Made by a program: the position numbers and the translations under genes
In this document: one piece after another, positions 32,973-41,422 of the stretch
How the letters are laid out: the number at the start of each line of letters is the position of its first letter
Position numbering within the stretch: the first letter of the stretch is position 1
The notes under the pieces: model-generated
What the model saw: the letters and a program-made list of their open reading frames with translations, nothing else
Database searches by the model: none
What the model was told of the DNA's origin: nothing
Source: Accumulibacter sp032229525
GTDB lineage: Bacteria > Pseudomonadota > Gammaproteobacteria > Burkholderiales > Rhodocyclaceae
Direction: 5' to 3'
NCBI RefSeq assembly: GCF_032229525.1
Contig: NZ_JAVTWB010000102.1
Coordinates: 1 to 64,000, forward strand
Length of the DNA: 64,000 nt

Positions 32973-33010
32973 AGACACTTAAATGTCTCTTGCAGACTTC
33001 TGAAAGGTCT
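32973..33010. promoter_or_regulatory. Tandem AGAC-N8/9-GTCT dyads between actP operon and two-component system
   Basis: The first site is AGACACTTAAATGTCT (32973-32988); the second is AGACTTCTGAAAGGTCT (32994-33010). Their starts are 21 bases apart, two helical turns, as for side-by-side dimer binding. The area is AT-rich relative to the surroundings. It lies 117 bases before the DUF485 start and about 200 bases before the regulator start. The adjacent response regulator is the obvious candidate to bind. Confidence 0.4.
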
Positions 33011-33206
33011 CTTACCGGTGGCATGCTTGTTCATTCAGATTTCGCCAAACCGACTCCTGTGGAACGCCAGCGGGTCAAGTCGGCACCTGATGTTGCTTAA
33101 GGCAGCCGCCGCGTACAATCCGTGGTGTAGCCAAATGCAGTGGCGATAGCCGCTGTCTCGTGGCACGATCCGCTCCCCTGGTTTCAGTTTGCGATTGAGG
33201 TGTGAC

Positions 33207-33890
33207 ATGCTGGTACTACTGATAGAAGATGATCCGGAACTGTCTGACGGCATTGCCACCTTCCTGGCCGGGCAAGGCGATAGCGTCGTCGTTGAGTCCA
33301 ATGGCATGGCAGCCGACCGCTTGTTGCAGGAAAGGAAATTTGATTTCGTTCTGGTCGATGTCGGCCTGCCGGGACTCAGCGGCTATGAAATAGTTCGACG
33401 TATCAGAGAACGGCGCCAATCGCTGCCGGTAATCATGATTACTGCCCGCGACGCACTCGATGATCGAATCTACGGCCTGGACCTGGGGGCGGATGATTAC
33501 CTGTCGAAACCGTTCGAACTTGCCGAACTGACCGCGCGCATGCGGGCGAACAGCCGCCGCGGCAGCAATGCCATTGCGCGCCGGATCGACTTCGGCCCGT
33601 TATCGATGGACACCAGTGCTCGCCATGCCTCGCTGGCAGACCAACCCTTGATACTTTCCAGCCGGGAATGGGATCTGCTCAGCGCCCTTGCCGAGGCCGA
33701 CGGGCACACCGTACCGAAGGAACGCCTGCAAGCCGACGGCAGCGTCAACGCCCTCGAAGTCTACGTCTACCGCCTGCGCCGGCGACTGGAACCAGCGGGC
33801 CTGAGAATACGCATGGTGCGCGGCTTTGGCTACCGTCTGGAAATAAGCACCGACGTCGCCGACAAGGCGCGGCGCGATGCGAACAGCTAG
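33207..33890 (+). CDS. OmpR-family response regulator (TctD/QseB-like)
   Basis: 227 aa from the ATG at 33207 (GAGG seven bases upstream). The receiver starts MLVLLIEDDPELSDG, with the phospho-acceptor Asp in FVLVDVGLPGLSGYE, Thr in MITARD and Lys in YLSKPFEL. The winged helix at about 130-220 ends VRGFGYRLEI. The linker and the short DNA-binding domain match the TctD/QseB branch. It pairs with the overlapping kinase. Its divergent position to DUF485-actP suggests control of acetate or carboxylate uptake, as TctD controls tricarboxylate transport in other bacteria. Confidence 0.92.
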   Translation: MLVLLIEDDPELSDGIATFLAGQGDSVVVESNGMAADRLLQERKFDFVLVDVGLPGLSGYEIVRRIRERRQSLPVIMITARDALDDRIYGLDLGADDYLSKPFELAELTARMRANSRRGSNAIARRIDFGPLSMDTSARHASLADQPLILSSREWDLLSALAEADGHTVPKERLQADGSVNALEVYVYRLRRRLEPAGLRIRMVRGFGYRLEISTDVADKARRDANS

Positions 33891-35400
33891 TCCCGGCAAC
33901 GCCAAGGCTGGCGCCAGCGCCGCAGAAGCAGGGGTTGGCAATGCGGCCCGTGAGCCGGAGGCTGGCACCAGCCTCCGGCGTAGTCTGCTGCGTGCGCTGG
34001 TAGTCCCGATTCTGGCGGCGCTATTTACGGCAAGCATCTTCGGCTACGGTGCGGCAGAAAAGGTCGTCAGCACCGCCTACGACCAAAGCTTGTTGAACCT
34101 CGCGAACGGCATTGCCAACCGTGCCCGGGTCGACAATGGCAAAATCACCATCGGCCTGACGGCAGAAGCGGAAGCACTGCTGCGCACCGACACGGTGGAC
34201 CGCATCTACTTTCGGGTTCGCGACGAGGAGGGCCGAATCATCGCCGGCGACGCCGACCTGCCGCCGCCAGAACTCCCGGGCAGCGTTTCGCCCGTCAACG
34301 TGTCCGAGGCTGCGCTGCCAGAAGAGCCGGTGGGCGTCAGACGCCCCAAGGGCCCCGAGATTTCCTTCTTTGACGGCCACTTCCGCGATCAAGCCATCCG
34401 TGGGGTGCGCTTCCACCCAACGGTTGACGACCACGGCATTTACGTCACTGTCGCGGAAACACTGGGCAAGCGCCGTGGCGCAATTCGCGATCTGTTGCTC
34501 GGTTTTGGGCTGGCCGTCCTGCTGCTGCTCGCTGCCGCCGCGGCAGTAGTACGCTATGGAATCACTTACGGTCTGGCATCGCTACGTCACCTCGAAGCGC
34601 AGCTTGCCGAACGCTCCGGGCAGGACCTTGCCCCGGTAGATCTGAGCCGCGTGCCACTTGAAATCCGCGAACTGGTGCGCGCGCTTAATGCCCTTCTGAC
34701 ACGTTTGCGGGAAGCCAATACCGCGCAAAGGCAATTCCTGCAAGATGCCGCGCATCAATTGCGCACGCCTCTCGCGGGTCTTCAGGTCCAGATCGAATTG
34801 CTGCGCAGCGAGCAGACTGATCAGACGGTATCGAACAATCTGCGCAAGTCCGTAAAACGCCTCACTCGACTGGCCAACCAGCTACTGGCACTTGCCCGCG
34901 CCGAAGCCGGTCAGCATCTGATGGCCAATGCATCGGTGGTCGATCTGGCGAAACTGCTTGATGAAATGCTTGACGAGTGGTTGCGCATCGCGGACGAGAA
35001 AAGCATCGGCTTTGGCCTGCAACGTGATCTGTCGACGATTACTGGCGATCCAACTCTGATCAGGGAACTGATCGCCAATCTGGTCGACAACGCGCTCAAA
35101 TACACGCCCGCCGGAGGACAGGTCACCCTGCGCTGCGAGCGTGTCGGTGACGTAGTCGAAATCGACGTCAGTGATAATGGTCCCGGTATTCCGGAGCACG
35201 AGCGAGAGCGGGTATTCGAGCGTTTTCACCGCCTGCCTGATGCAACGGCTACCGGTAGTGGCCTGGGCTTGCCAATCGCTCGGGAGATTGTTACCGGTCA
35301 CGGCGGGGCCATCGCCATTGGCAGCGGCCCGAACGGCAAGGGCACCTGCGTAGCGGTTCGCTTGCCGGCAATGCCCGCGCCAGCGCCGTTTCGACCATGA
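33877..35400 (+). CDS. Sensor histidine kinase (TctE-like)
   Basis: 507 aa, starting 14 bases inside the regulator gene. TM1 is near residues 40-62 (LVVPILAALFTASIFGYGA). The extracytoplasmic sensor (about 63-200) is of the two-component sensor kinase N-terminal type found in TctE, with YDQSLLNLANGIANRARV. TM2 is near 210-230. The H box is AAHQLRTPLAGLQ; the Gln after His is typical for TctE/QseC relatives. The N box is LVDNALKYTPAGG, followed by DNGPGIPEHERERVFERF and GSGLGLPIAREIV. The first 35 residues are Ala/Gly-rich and may be dispensable. The ligand is unknown; carboxylates are likely from context. Confidence 0.92.
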   Translation: MRTASPGNAKAGASAAEAGVGNAAREPEAGTSLRRSLLRALVVPILAALFTASIFGYGAAEKVVSTAYDQSLLNLANGIANRARVDNGKITIGLTAEAEALLRTDTVDRIYFRVRDEEGRIIAGDADLPPPELPGSVSPVNVSEAALPEEPVGVRRPKGPEISFFDGHFRDQAIRGVRFHPTVDDHGIYVTVAETLGKRRGAIRDLLLGFGLAVLLLLAAAAAVVRYGITYGLASLRHLEAQLAERSGQDLAPVDLSRVPLEIRELVRALNALLTRLREANTAQRQFLQDAAHQLRTPLAGLQVQIELLRSEQTDQTVSNNLRKSVKRLTRLANQLLALARAEAGQHLMANASVVDLAKLLDEMLDEWLRIADEKSIGFGLQRDLSTITGDPTLIRELIANLVDNALKYTPAGGQVTLRCERVGDVVEIDVSDNGPGIPEHERERVFERFHRLPDATATGSGLGLPIAREIVTGHGGAIAIGSGPNGKGTCVAVRLPAMPAPAPFRP

Positions 35401-35451
35401 GGCAGGTGGGCGAGCGCACTGCTTGCGCCTGCAACCGGTCGGCCACCTGCC
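35401..35451 (+). terminator. Long hairpin after the TctDE-like genes
   Basis: GGCAGGTGG (35401-35409) pairs with CCACCTGCC (35443-35451). An inner GCGCA/TGCGC pair lies within the loop. It starts one base after the kinase stop codon. It has no T run, so termination would be inefficient or Rho-dependent. Confidence 0.35.
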
Positions 35452-35566
35452 GCCAGCCCGACACCAGGCAATGGCTCAGCCTGGCGTGCTATCGCTCAGC
35501 GACGGCTATCCCGGTGGGCACGCTGCGGGCTGCCTGGTGATCACCGTTTCCGCAGTCGCTCGCGAT

Positions 35567-35992
35567 TCATGACTCGAACTGCGCTTTGACCCGCCCGCGC
35601 AGCAGTTTCACGGCGCCGCGCCGCACCTTGCCGTCGACACGGCGCGTCTGCGAGCCGCGTGTCGGTCGGGTCGGGCGCCGCGTGGTCGGCGTAAACGCCG
35701 CCCGGGCGATCAGTTCGCGCAGGCGGGTGAGCGCGTCGATGCGATTGCGCTCGAGGCTGCGATGCGCCTGCGCCTTGATGACCACCACGCCATCGGCGCT
35801 GATCCGCTGATCGCGCAGCTGCAGCAGCCGCTCCTTGATCTCGTCGGGCAGTGACGAGGGGCCAATGGCGAAGCGCAAGTGAATGGCGTTGGATACTTTG
35901 TTGACGTTCTGGCCACCAGCGCCCTGCGCGCGAATGGCGATGAATTCCACCTCTTCCTCGCGCAACTCTATTCGCGGGTTCAGCGCCGACAT
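35567..35992 (-). CDS. arfB: Peptide-release factor-like ribosome rescue protein
   Basis: 141 aa from the ATG at 35992. ArfB (YaeJ) hydrolyses peptidyl-tRNA on stalled ribosomes without needing a stop codon. The catalytic GGQ is at residues 26-28 in IRAQGAGGQNVNKV. The basic C-terminal tail that enters the empty mRNA channel is present (TPTTRRPTRPTRGSQTRRV, ending GAVKLLRGRVKAQFES). There are no codon-recognition domains, so it is not RF1 or RF2. It lies seven bases after the DUF1415 gene and is probably co-transcribed with it. Confidence 0.94.
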   Translation of the reverse strand: MSALNPRIELREEEVEFIAIRAQGAGGQNVNKVSNAIHLRFAIGPSSLPDEIKERLLQLRDQRISADGVVVIKAQAHRSLERNRIDALTRLRELIARAAFTPTTRRPTRPTRGSQTRRVDGKVRRGAVKLLRGRVKAQFES

Positions 35993-35999
35993 GCCGGGC

Positions 36000-36575
36000 C
36001 TAGCTGCCGTCGCGCTGCGGCGCGCCGACATCGAGCGCCTGCCAAGCTTCGCCGCCCAGCTCCCTGAGGGTCTGCATGTTGCGCTCGTAGATCGCGGCAG
36101 CATCGGGAAACGCCGCCACCGCCCGGTCGAGACTGGCCTCGCGCAGCAGGTGCAGGGTGGGGAAAGGCGCCCGGTTGGTGTAATTGGTGATGTCGTTCGG
36201 GTCGCTATCGGCAAAGACGTAATCCGGGTGGAAACTGGCGACCTGCAGGATGCCCTCGAGGCGATGGGTGCGCAGGACGACAGTCACCAGGTCGAGGAAA
36301 CCGGCAAAGTCCTCGAAAGCGTTCAACACCCAGGGGTGGATCAACAAGGTGGTATCGACCTCTGCCGGGTCGACGGTCTGCAGTGCCTGCAGTTCGCGTT
36401 CGAGATCGGCGAGTAGGCTTTCGTCATCGCGCGCGTCGCTGACCACGTAGCGCACCTGGCCCTTGACATGAACGCTCTTGGCGAAGGGGCAAAGGTTGAG
36501 GCCGATGACGGCGCGCTCGAGCCAGCGCTGCGTCGCGGCGATCACTTCCTGTTGGCTGAGTATCGATGGGTTCAT
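36000..36575 (-). CDS. DUF1415 family protein
   Basis: 191 aa. The family blocks are VIGLNLCPFAKSVHVKGQVR, LLIHPWVLNAFEDFAGFLDL and FHPDYVFADSDPNDITNYTN, then APFPTLHLLREASLDRAV. DUF1415 is conserved in beta- and gammaproteobacteria, cytoplasmic, with no known role. The invariant Cys in LNLCPFAK might be functional. It is upstream of arfB on the same strand. Confidence 0.93.
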   Translation of the reverse strand: MNPSILSQQEVIAATQRWLERAVIGLNLCPFAKSVHVKGQVRYVVSDARDDESLLADLERELQALQTVDPAEVDTTLLIHPWVLNAFEDFAGFLDLVTVVLRTHRLEGILQVASFHPDYVFADSDPNDITNYTNRAPFPTLHLLREASLDRAVAAFPDAAAIYERNMQTLRELGGEAWQALDVGAPQRDGS

Positions 36576-36733
36576 CTTGGCAAGGCTGTCGCTGATTGTC
36601 TTCTGGCGTTCATTCCCGCACTATTGCAGGCCGAACTGGTGCTGCTCAACTCGAGAGTGGCCTCTGCTTCAAGGTGCCGGGTTACCGGCTGCGGCCCAAG
36701 CCAAGCGACGACGGTGTCGTGCGGCAGACCCCG

Positions 36734-36769
36734 GAAGTGTAGCGACTCCCGGCCGGACAGGCAAAGAAC
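36734..36769 (+). repeat. Dispersed 36-base repeat, copy 2
   Basis: Partner of the element at 30658-30693 (29 of 36 identical, same orientation). It lies 40 bases before the start of the FAD oxidoreductase gene. Confidence 0.4.
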
Positions 36770-36808
36770 AGCCGTTACAATGCCTGATCAGCAGCTGGAG
36801 AGCGAGCC

Positions 36809-37942
36809 ATGGAGAGCATCGAAGCGGTGGTGATCGGCGCCGGCGTGGTTGGCCTGGCTTGCGCCCGTGCACTGGCCAGGCGCGGCATCGAGACGGTGAT
36901 TCTCGAGCGCAACGGCGCTTTCGGCAGCGAGACCAGCGCTCGCAACAGCGAGGTGATCCATGCCGGGCTCTACTATCCGACCGGCTCGCTCAAGGCACGC
37001 CTGTGCGTCGCCGGCAAGCGGCAACTCTACGAATTCTGCTCGACGCACGCTATCGCTCACCGGCGCTGCGGCAAGCTGGTCGTTGCCACCTCAGCGGCCC
37101 AGGAAAGCCGGCTCGCCGTCCTGCAGCAACAGGGGGAGGCAAACGGCGTGGACGATCTGCAGCTCCTGAGCGCGGCTGAAGCCCATGCCCTAGAGCCCGA
37201 GCTGGCGTGTACCGCCGCCCTGCTCTCGCCCTCCACCGGCATCATCGACAGCCACGGCCTGATGCTCGCGCTGCTCGGCGATGCCGAGCACGATGGCGCC
37301 GCGCTGGCGCTGCACAGTCCGCTGAGCACAGGCTCGATCGACAGTCGCGGCATGGTGCTGGAAACCAGTGGGGCGGATGGCCTGCGCTTCAGGGCGAGGA
37401 TGATGATCAACGCCGCCGGGCTGTGGGCGCCGCAGGTCGCCGCCTCGCTGGCGGGTTTTCCGGCCCCCCTGATCCCGGCCAACTTTCATGCCAAGGGCAG
37501 CTACTACGCGCTGACTGGCCGCGCGCCGTTTTCACGCCTGCTCTATCCGTTGCCGGAAAGCGGTGGCCTGGGCGTTCACCTGACACTGGACCTCGGCGGG
37601 CAGGCGCGCTTCGGCCCGGATGTCGAGTGGTTGCCGGATCCGCTCCCGGGTCAGCCGATCGGCGAACTCGACTACCGCGTCGACCGCGCGCGCGGCGACG
37701 CCTTCTATGCCGAGATTCGCCGCTACTGGCCAGCCCTGGCGGACGACGCCCTGGCGCCGGCTTACGCCGGCGTGCGGCCGAAGATCGCCGGCCGCCACGA
37801 TCCTGCCGGCGACTTCCTGATCCAGGGGCCAGCCAGGCATGGCGTTCCCGGCCTGGTCAATCTGTTCGGTATCGAATCGCCGGGGTTGACCGCCTGCCTG
37901 GCCATCGCCGAGCAGACGGTCGCCGAGTTGCAAGTCGCCTGA
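36809..37942 (+). CDS. FAD-dependent oxidoreductase, L-2-hydroxyglutarate oxidase-like
   Basis: 377 aa. The Rossmann FAD loop is VVIGAGVVGLACARALARRG at residues 6-25, followed by the family mark TSARNSEVIHAGLYYPTGSL. The second half has the substrate-side GVHLTLDLGGQARFGPDVEW and the C-terminal GIESPGLTACLAIAE, which closes the FAD site. The pattern is that of LhgO (YgaF), which oxidises L-2-hydroxyglutarate to 2-oxoglutarate and passes electrons to the respiratory chain. Related DadA/GlpD-type enzymes cannot be fully excluded. The PIN gene follows after four bases, probably on the same transcript. Confidence 0.88.
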   Translation: MESIEAVVIGAGVVGLACARALARRGIETVILERNGAFGSETSARNSEVIHAGLYYPTGSLKARLCVAGKRQLYEFCSTHAIAHRRCGKLVVATSAAQESRLAVLQQQGEANGVDDLQLLSAAEAHALEPELACTAALLSPSTGIIDSHGLMLALLGDAEHDGAALALHSPLSTGSIDSRGMVLETSGADGLRFRARMMINAAGLWAPQVAASLAGFPAPLIPANFHAKGSYYALTGRAPFSRLLYPLPESGGLGVHLTLDLGGQARFGPDVEWLPDPLPGQPIGELDYRVDRARGDAFYAEIRRYWPALADDALAPAYAGVRPKIAGRHDPAGDFLIQGPARHGVPGLVNLFGIESPGLTACLAIAEQTVAELQVA

Positions 37943-37946
37943 CGGC

Positions 37947-38378
37947 ATGCGCGCGGTCCTCGATACCAACGTCGTCATCGATCTGCTCCATTTTTCCGAC
38001 CCGCAGACGTTGGCGCTGCGCTACGCCATCGACGACGGTGCGCTGCAGTGTTTTTCGGACCAGCAGTGCCTCGGCGAACTCGAACGTGTCGTCGCCTACC
38101 CGCAGTTCGCTCTCGACGTCTCGGCGCAGCAGGCGCTGATCGCCAGCTACCGTCGCCTGGTTACCCTGTGCGAGGCCGAGGGGGACGAGGACTACCCGCT
38201 GCCGCGTTGCCGTGACGTCGACGACCAGAAATTCCTCATACTCGGGGTGCGCTGTCGCGCCGAGCTGCTGATCACCCGCGACCGCCAATTGCTCAGATTG
38301 GCCGGCCATCGCCGTCCACCGCCGCCTTGCGCAATTGTTAGTGCGGCCGCGGCGTGCGCCCTGGTCAAGAGCCAGTAA
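37947..38378 (+). CDS. PIN-domain protein (putative toxin, COG1569 type)
   Basis: 143 aa. The PIN nuclease acidic residues are visible: Asp6 in VLDTNVVIDLL, a central Glu in QCLGELERVV, and Asp in RDVDDQKFLIL and LITRDRQLL. This branch is annotated as the toxin of type II systems (TIGR00305), cleaving RNA. No antitoxin gene is adjacent, because the upstream gene is an oxidoreductase and the downstream gene is convergent. It may therefore serve another RNA-processing role. The C-terminal PPPPCAIVSAAAACALVKSQ is low-complexity. Confidence 0.85.
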   Translation: MRAVLDTNVVIDLLHFSDPQTLALRYAIDDGALQCFSDQQCLGELERVVAYPQFALDVSAQQALIASYRRLVTLCEAEGDEDYPLPRCRDVDDQKFLILGVRCRAELLITRDRQLLRLAGHRRPPPPCAIVSAAAACALVKSQ

Positions 38379-38440
38379 GCAAGGTCCGCACGGCGCGGAA
38401 ACTCATGCCGCTGGCCTGGCCGGTACGTGGCGGGCTGGTC

Positions 38441-39208
38441 CTATCGGCGCCGAAAGACCCAGACGCTGTCACTCGAGGCGTCCTCTGCGTAGCCATAGCC
38501 GGCGATCGCGAAGTCCTTCAGGCCAGCGGGTTCGGTCAGGCGATTGATGATCGCGAAGCGCGCCATCAGTCCGCGCGCGCGCTTGGCGAAAAAGCTCACG
38601 ACACGAAATTTTCCGCTGCCCCAGTCCTGGAAAACCGGCTGAATGACCGGTACCGCCAATTTCTTCGGTTTGACCGCCTTGAAGTACTCCTCCGAAGCCA
38701 GATTGAGCAGCACCGGCGCAGCCGCTTCACTCACTGCCGAGTTGAGTGCTTCCGTGATCCGTTCTCCCCAGAAAGCGTAGAGATCCTTGCCGCTGGGGTT
38801 GGCCAGCCGAGTACCCATTTCCAGCCGATAAGCCTGCATCAGATCGAGCGGACGCAGCACGCCGTACAAACCCGAAAGGATGCGCAGGTGCTGCTGTGCG
38901 AATTGCAGGTCCTCCGCCGACAGCGTCGTGGCGTCGAGCCCGGCGTAGACGTCACCATCGAAGGCCAATACCGCCTGCCTGGCATTTTCCGGCGTGAAAG
39001 GCTGCGCCCACTCGGCGTAGCGGGTTACGTTGAGCACCGCGAGCTTGTCGCTGATCTTCATCAGGCTTGCCAGTTCGGATGGAGACAGCTCGCGCAGCCG
39101 TTCGATCAGCGTCTGCGCCTGCTCGACAAAAAGGGCTTGCGAATGCTCGCCAGGCCCCTGTGGCGCCTGGGAAGCGAAAGTCTTGGCGGGTGAGAGAATG
39201 ATCATCAT
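38441..39208 (-). CDS. yaaA: Peroxide stress protein YaaA (UPF0246)
   Basis: 255 aa. YaaA binds DNA and lowers free iron and oxidative damage under peroxide stress. The family start is MIILSPAKTF, preceded here by one Met. I chose the ATG at 39208 because GGAG stands seven bases before it; two other ATGs lie at 39214 and 39205. Later blocks are ILSGLYGVLRPLDLMQAYRL, NLASEEYFKAV and FAKRARGLMARFAI, all normal. A perfect TATAAT on the minus strand at 39267-39262 could be the promoter -10. The gene is convergent with the PIN gene and divergent from the Gcr-type gene. Confidence 0.94.
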   Translation of the reverse strand: MMIILSPAKTFASQAPQGPGEHSQALFVEQAQTLIERLRELSPSELASLMKISDKLAVLNVTRYAEWAQPFTPENARQAVLAFDGDVYAGLDATTLSAEDLQFAQQHLRILSGLYGVLRPLDLMQAYRLEMGTRLANPSGKDLYAFWGERITEALNSAVSEAAAPVLLNLASEEYFKAVKPKKLAVPVIQPVFQDWGSGKFRVVSFFAKRARGLMARFAIINRLTEPAGLKDFAIAGYGYAEDASSDSVWVFRRR

Positions 39209-39378
39209 CGGCATGCTCCAACCAGGAGGATTCCCGGCACGAATGTTTGCTAGTATGCCGCGATTATAAACGACGACGCGATGACGCAACGACGCGGGCC
39301 CGGTACGACTCTTGCCGCCGCTTCAACCAGCTTCGCGCGCGCCGTTCGACCCCGCCTGCCAGAAACGAAGCCAACGCA

Positions 39379-41370
39379 ATGGAACAACTGCTCAGTGAGC
39401 TTGCCAGCCCGGACGCCCATCCGACGCGATTGCTCACGCAACTGATCGACGTAATTCGGCCCGCCGATGCGCACGATGTCGACTCGGCCCGCCGGCAAAT
39501 GGCGGCGCTCAGCGAGATTCTGCGCCGCCGCTCCGATCTGCGCACCAACTTGCGCGACGCCCTCACTCGACTGGCGCAGACGCACCGCCACATCGAGTTG
39601 TACACGGTGACCGGCATCCTGCCGAATAGCGGATTCGTCGCCGAGGCCCTGCACCGCATCGGCCACAAGATCCTGCCCGAAGTGCTCGACCGCGGATTGT
39701 TGCGCACGGTCCTGCGCCGGATGTACCACCAACCCGGTGACCGGCACTGGGTGAGCGGCGTCGGCGAGGAGGCCTGGCTGGAACTGATCAGCGCCATGCA
39801 TTTCGACGAGGTTCCGCCCAGCGCAACGATGCCAGCAGCGGTGGCCGAGATCTTGCGCTCCTTGCGCGTGCTGTCGTACTGGATCGCCGCCTGCGGTATG
39901 GAGCCCGAACTGCTACGCCTGGAGCCCGCGCTCGAAACCTATGAATCGCCCTTTGTCGCGCAAAGTCTCGAAATGACCGCCTATATCGCCGCCACCCCGG
40001 AACACTGGGGCAAACCGGTCAGCGGCGAAACCGACGACCGGCAGTTGCGCGTCCTGTTCAGTCAATGCCAGGAAGTGATCGGGCGAGTCCGCAAGAAGGC
40101 AGCCAACGACGGAACAAGTATCCGCCTGACCTATCATCTGCAGCGCCTGCGGCAGTTGTTGCGCCGTGGCGAGCAGCTGCTGGACATTCTGGCCGCCCTG
40201 CAGAGCGATCGGACCAGCGTTGCCGCCTACCCACCAATCGTCAGGCTGGCAATCCAGCTGATCTGCGACGAATGCCTGCGCGACAATCTGCGCCGGCACG
40301 TGCGCCAGAACACCGAGCTGATCGCCCTGCGGGTGACCGACAATGCCAGCCATCGTGGCGACCATTACATCACGGATACCCCCCGCGAGTACTGGTCGAT
40401 GGCCCGTTCAGCGATGATTGGCGGCTGCGTCATCGCCTTCATGGCCTGCCTCAAGCTGGTGCTGGTCGAAACCCATATGCCGCCGCTGACCGGCGCCATT
40501 CTCTTCTGCCTCAACTACGGGCTCGGCTTCTGCCTGATCCACCTCCTGCACGGCACGGTGTCCACCAAACAGCCGGCAATGACCGCCAATACAATCGCTG
40601 CCAGTATCGAAGAAAGCGGCGGCAAGCTGCGCAATATAGAGGTGATGAGCGACCTGATCGCGCGCACCTGTCGCAGCCAGATGGTGGCCATTCTCGGCAA
40701 CATCTGCATCGCCATTCCACTCGCGGCGCTGATTGCACTCACTATTTCAACGCTCAGTGGCAGGCCTTTCGCCAGCCCCGAGGAAGCGCTCTATTTGCTT
40801 GAGGCACAGAGTCCGGTGCATGGTGGGGCTCTGTTCTATGCCGCCATTGCCGGCGTCTGTCTGTTCATCTCCGGCCTGATCAGCGGCTATTACGACAACT
40901 ACGCGGCCTACAACCGCATCCCGGAGCGCATCCTGCAACTCGACTGGCCGAAGCGCCTGTTCGGGGAATCACGCCGGCGCCGTTTTGCGACCTACCTCGG
41001 CGACAATCTCGGCGCACTCGCCGGTAACTTCCTGTTTGGCGTTCTGCTTGGCGGCGTGACGCTTTTCGGGCTGCTTCTGGGGCTGCCGATCGATATCCGC
41101 CACGTCGCCTTTTCGTCGGCTTTCGTCGGCATCGCAGTGGTCGGGCTGGGTTCTTCGCCGGACCTGTGGCTGTTGTTCTGGGCCGCACTCGGTGTCGCCG
41201 CCATCGGTTTCATCAATCTGGCAGTCAGTTTTGCGCTAGCCCTCGAAGTCGCGCTACGCTCCCGGCAGATCTCGGACCCGCAGTGGAAGACGCTGGCCCG
41301 ATCACTGATGGATCACTTGCTACGCCAGCCGATGGATTTCTTCTTACCACCCCGGAAGGCCCCTGACTAA
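39379..41370 (+). CDS. Gcr-type 'site-specific recombinase' family membrane protein
   Basis: 663 aa from the ATG at 39379. It matches the family named after Neisseria Gcr (PF10136). Residues 1-370 are helical and soluble-looking; about 385-650 hold six or more membrane spans (SAMIGGCVIAFMACLKLVLV; LCLNYGLGFCLIHLLHG-like; MVAILGNICIAIPLAALIAL). A conserved block is HRGDHYITDTPREYW. The recombinase name comes from one genetic study; no Tyr- or Ser-recombinase catalytic motif is present. An inner membrane protein of unknown role is the safer description. It has no mobile-element context. Confidence 0.88.
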   Translation: MEQLLSELASPDAHPTRLLTQLIDVIRPADAHDVDSARRQMAALSEILRRRSDLRTNLRDALTRLAQTHRHIELYTVTGILPNSGFVAEALHRIGHKILPEVLDRGLLRTVLRRMYHQPGDRHWVSGVGEEAWLELISAMHFDEVPPSATMPAAVAEILRSLRVLSYWIAACGMEPELLRLEPALETYESPFVAQSLEMTAYIAATPEHWGKPVSGETDDRQLRVLFSQCQEVIGRVRKKAANDGTSIRLTYHLQRLRQLLRRGEQLLDILAALQSDRTSVAAYPPIVRLAIQLICDECLRDNLRRHVRQNTELIALRVTDNASHRGDHYITDTPREYWSMARSAMIGGCVIAFMACLKLVLVETHMPPLTGAILFCLNYGLGFCLIHLLHGTVSTKQPAMTANTIAASIEESGGKLRNIEVMSDLIARTCRSQMVAILGNICIAIPLAALIALTISTLSGRPFASPEEALYLLEAQSPVHGGALFYAAIAGVCLFISGLISGYYDNYAAYNRIPERILQLDWPKRLFGESRRRRFATYLGDNLGALAGNFLFGVLLGGVTLFGLLLGLPIDIRHVAFSSAFVGIAVVGLGSSPDLWLLFWAALGVAAIGFINLAVSFALALEVALRSRQISDPQWKTLARSLMDHLLRQPMDFFLPPRKAPD

Positions 41371-41422
41371 CAGCCGGCCCACGGAAAGCATCACCGCGAA
41401 GTAGCAGCCAAGGACTCGAACG

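Noticed and set aside
39379..41370. Integron or phase-variation recombinase
   Set aside because: Family name only; no catalytic motif, no att-like or inverted repeats around the gene.
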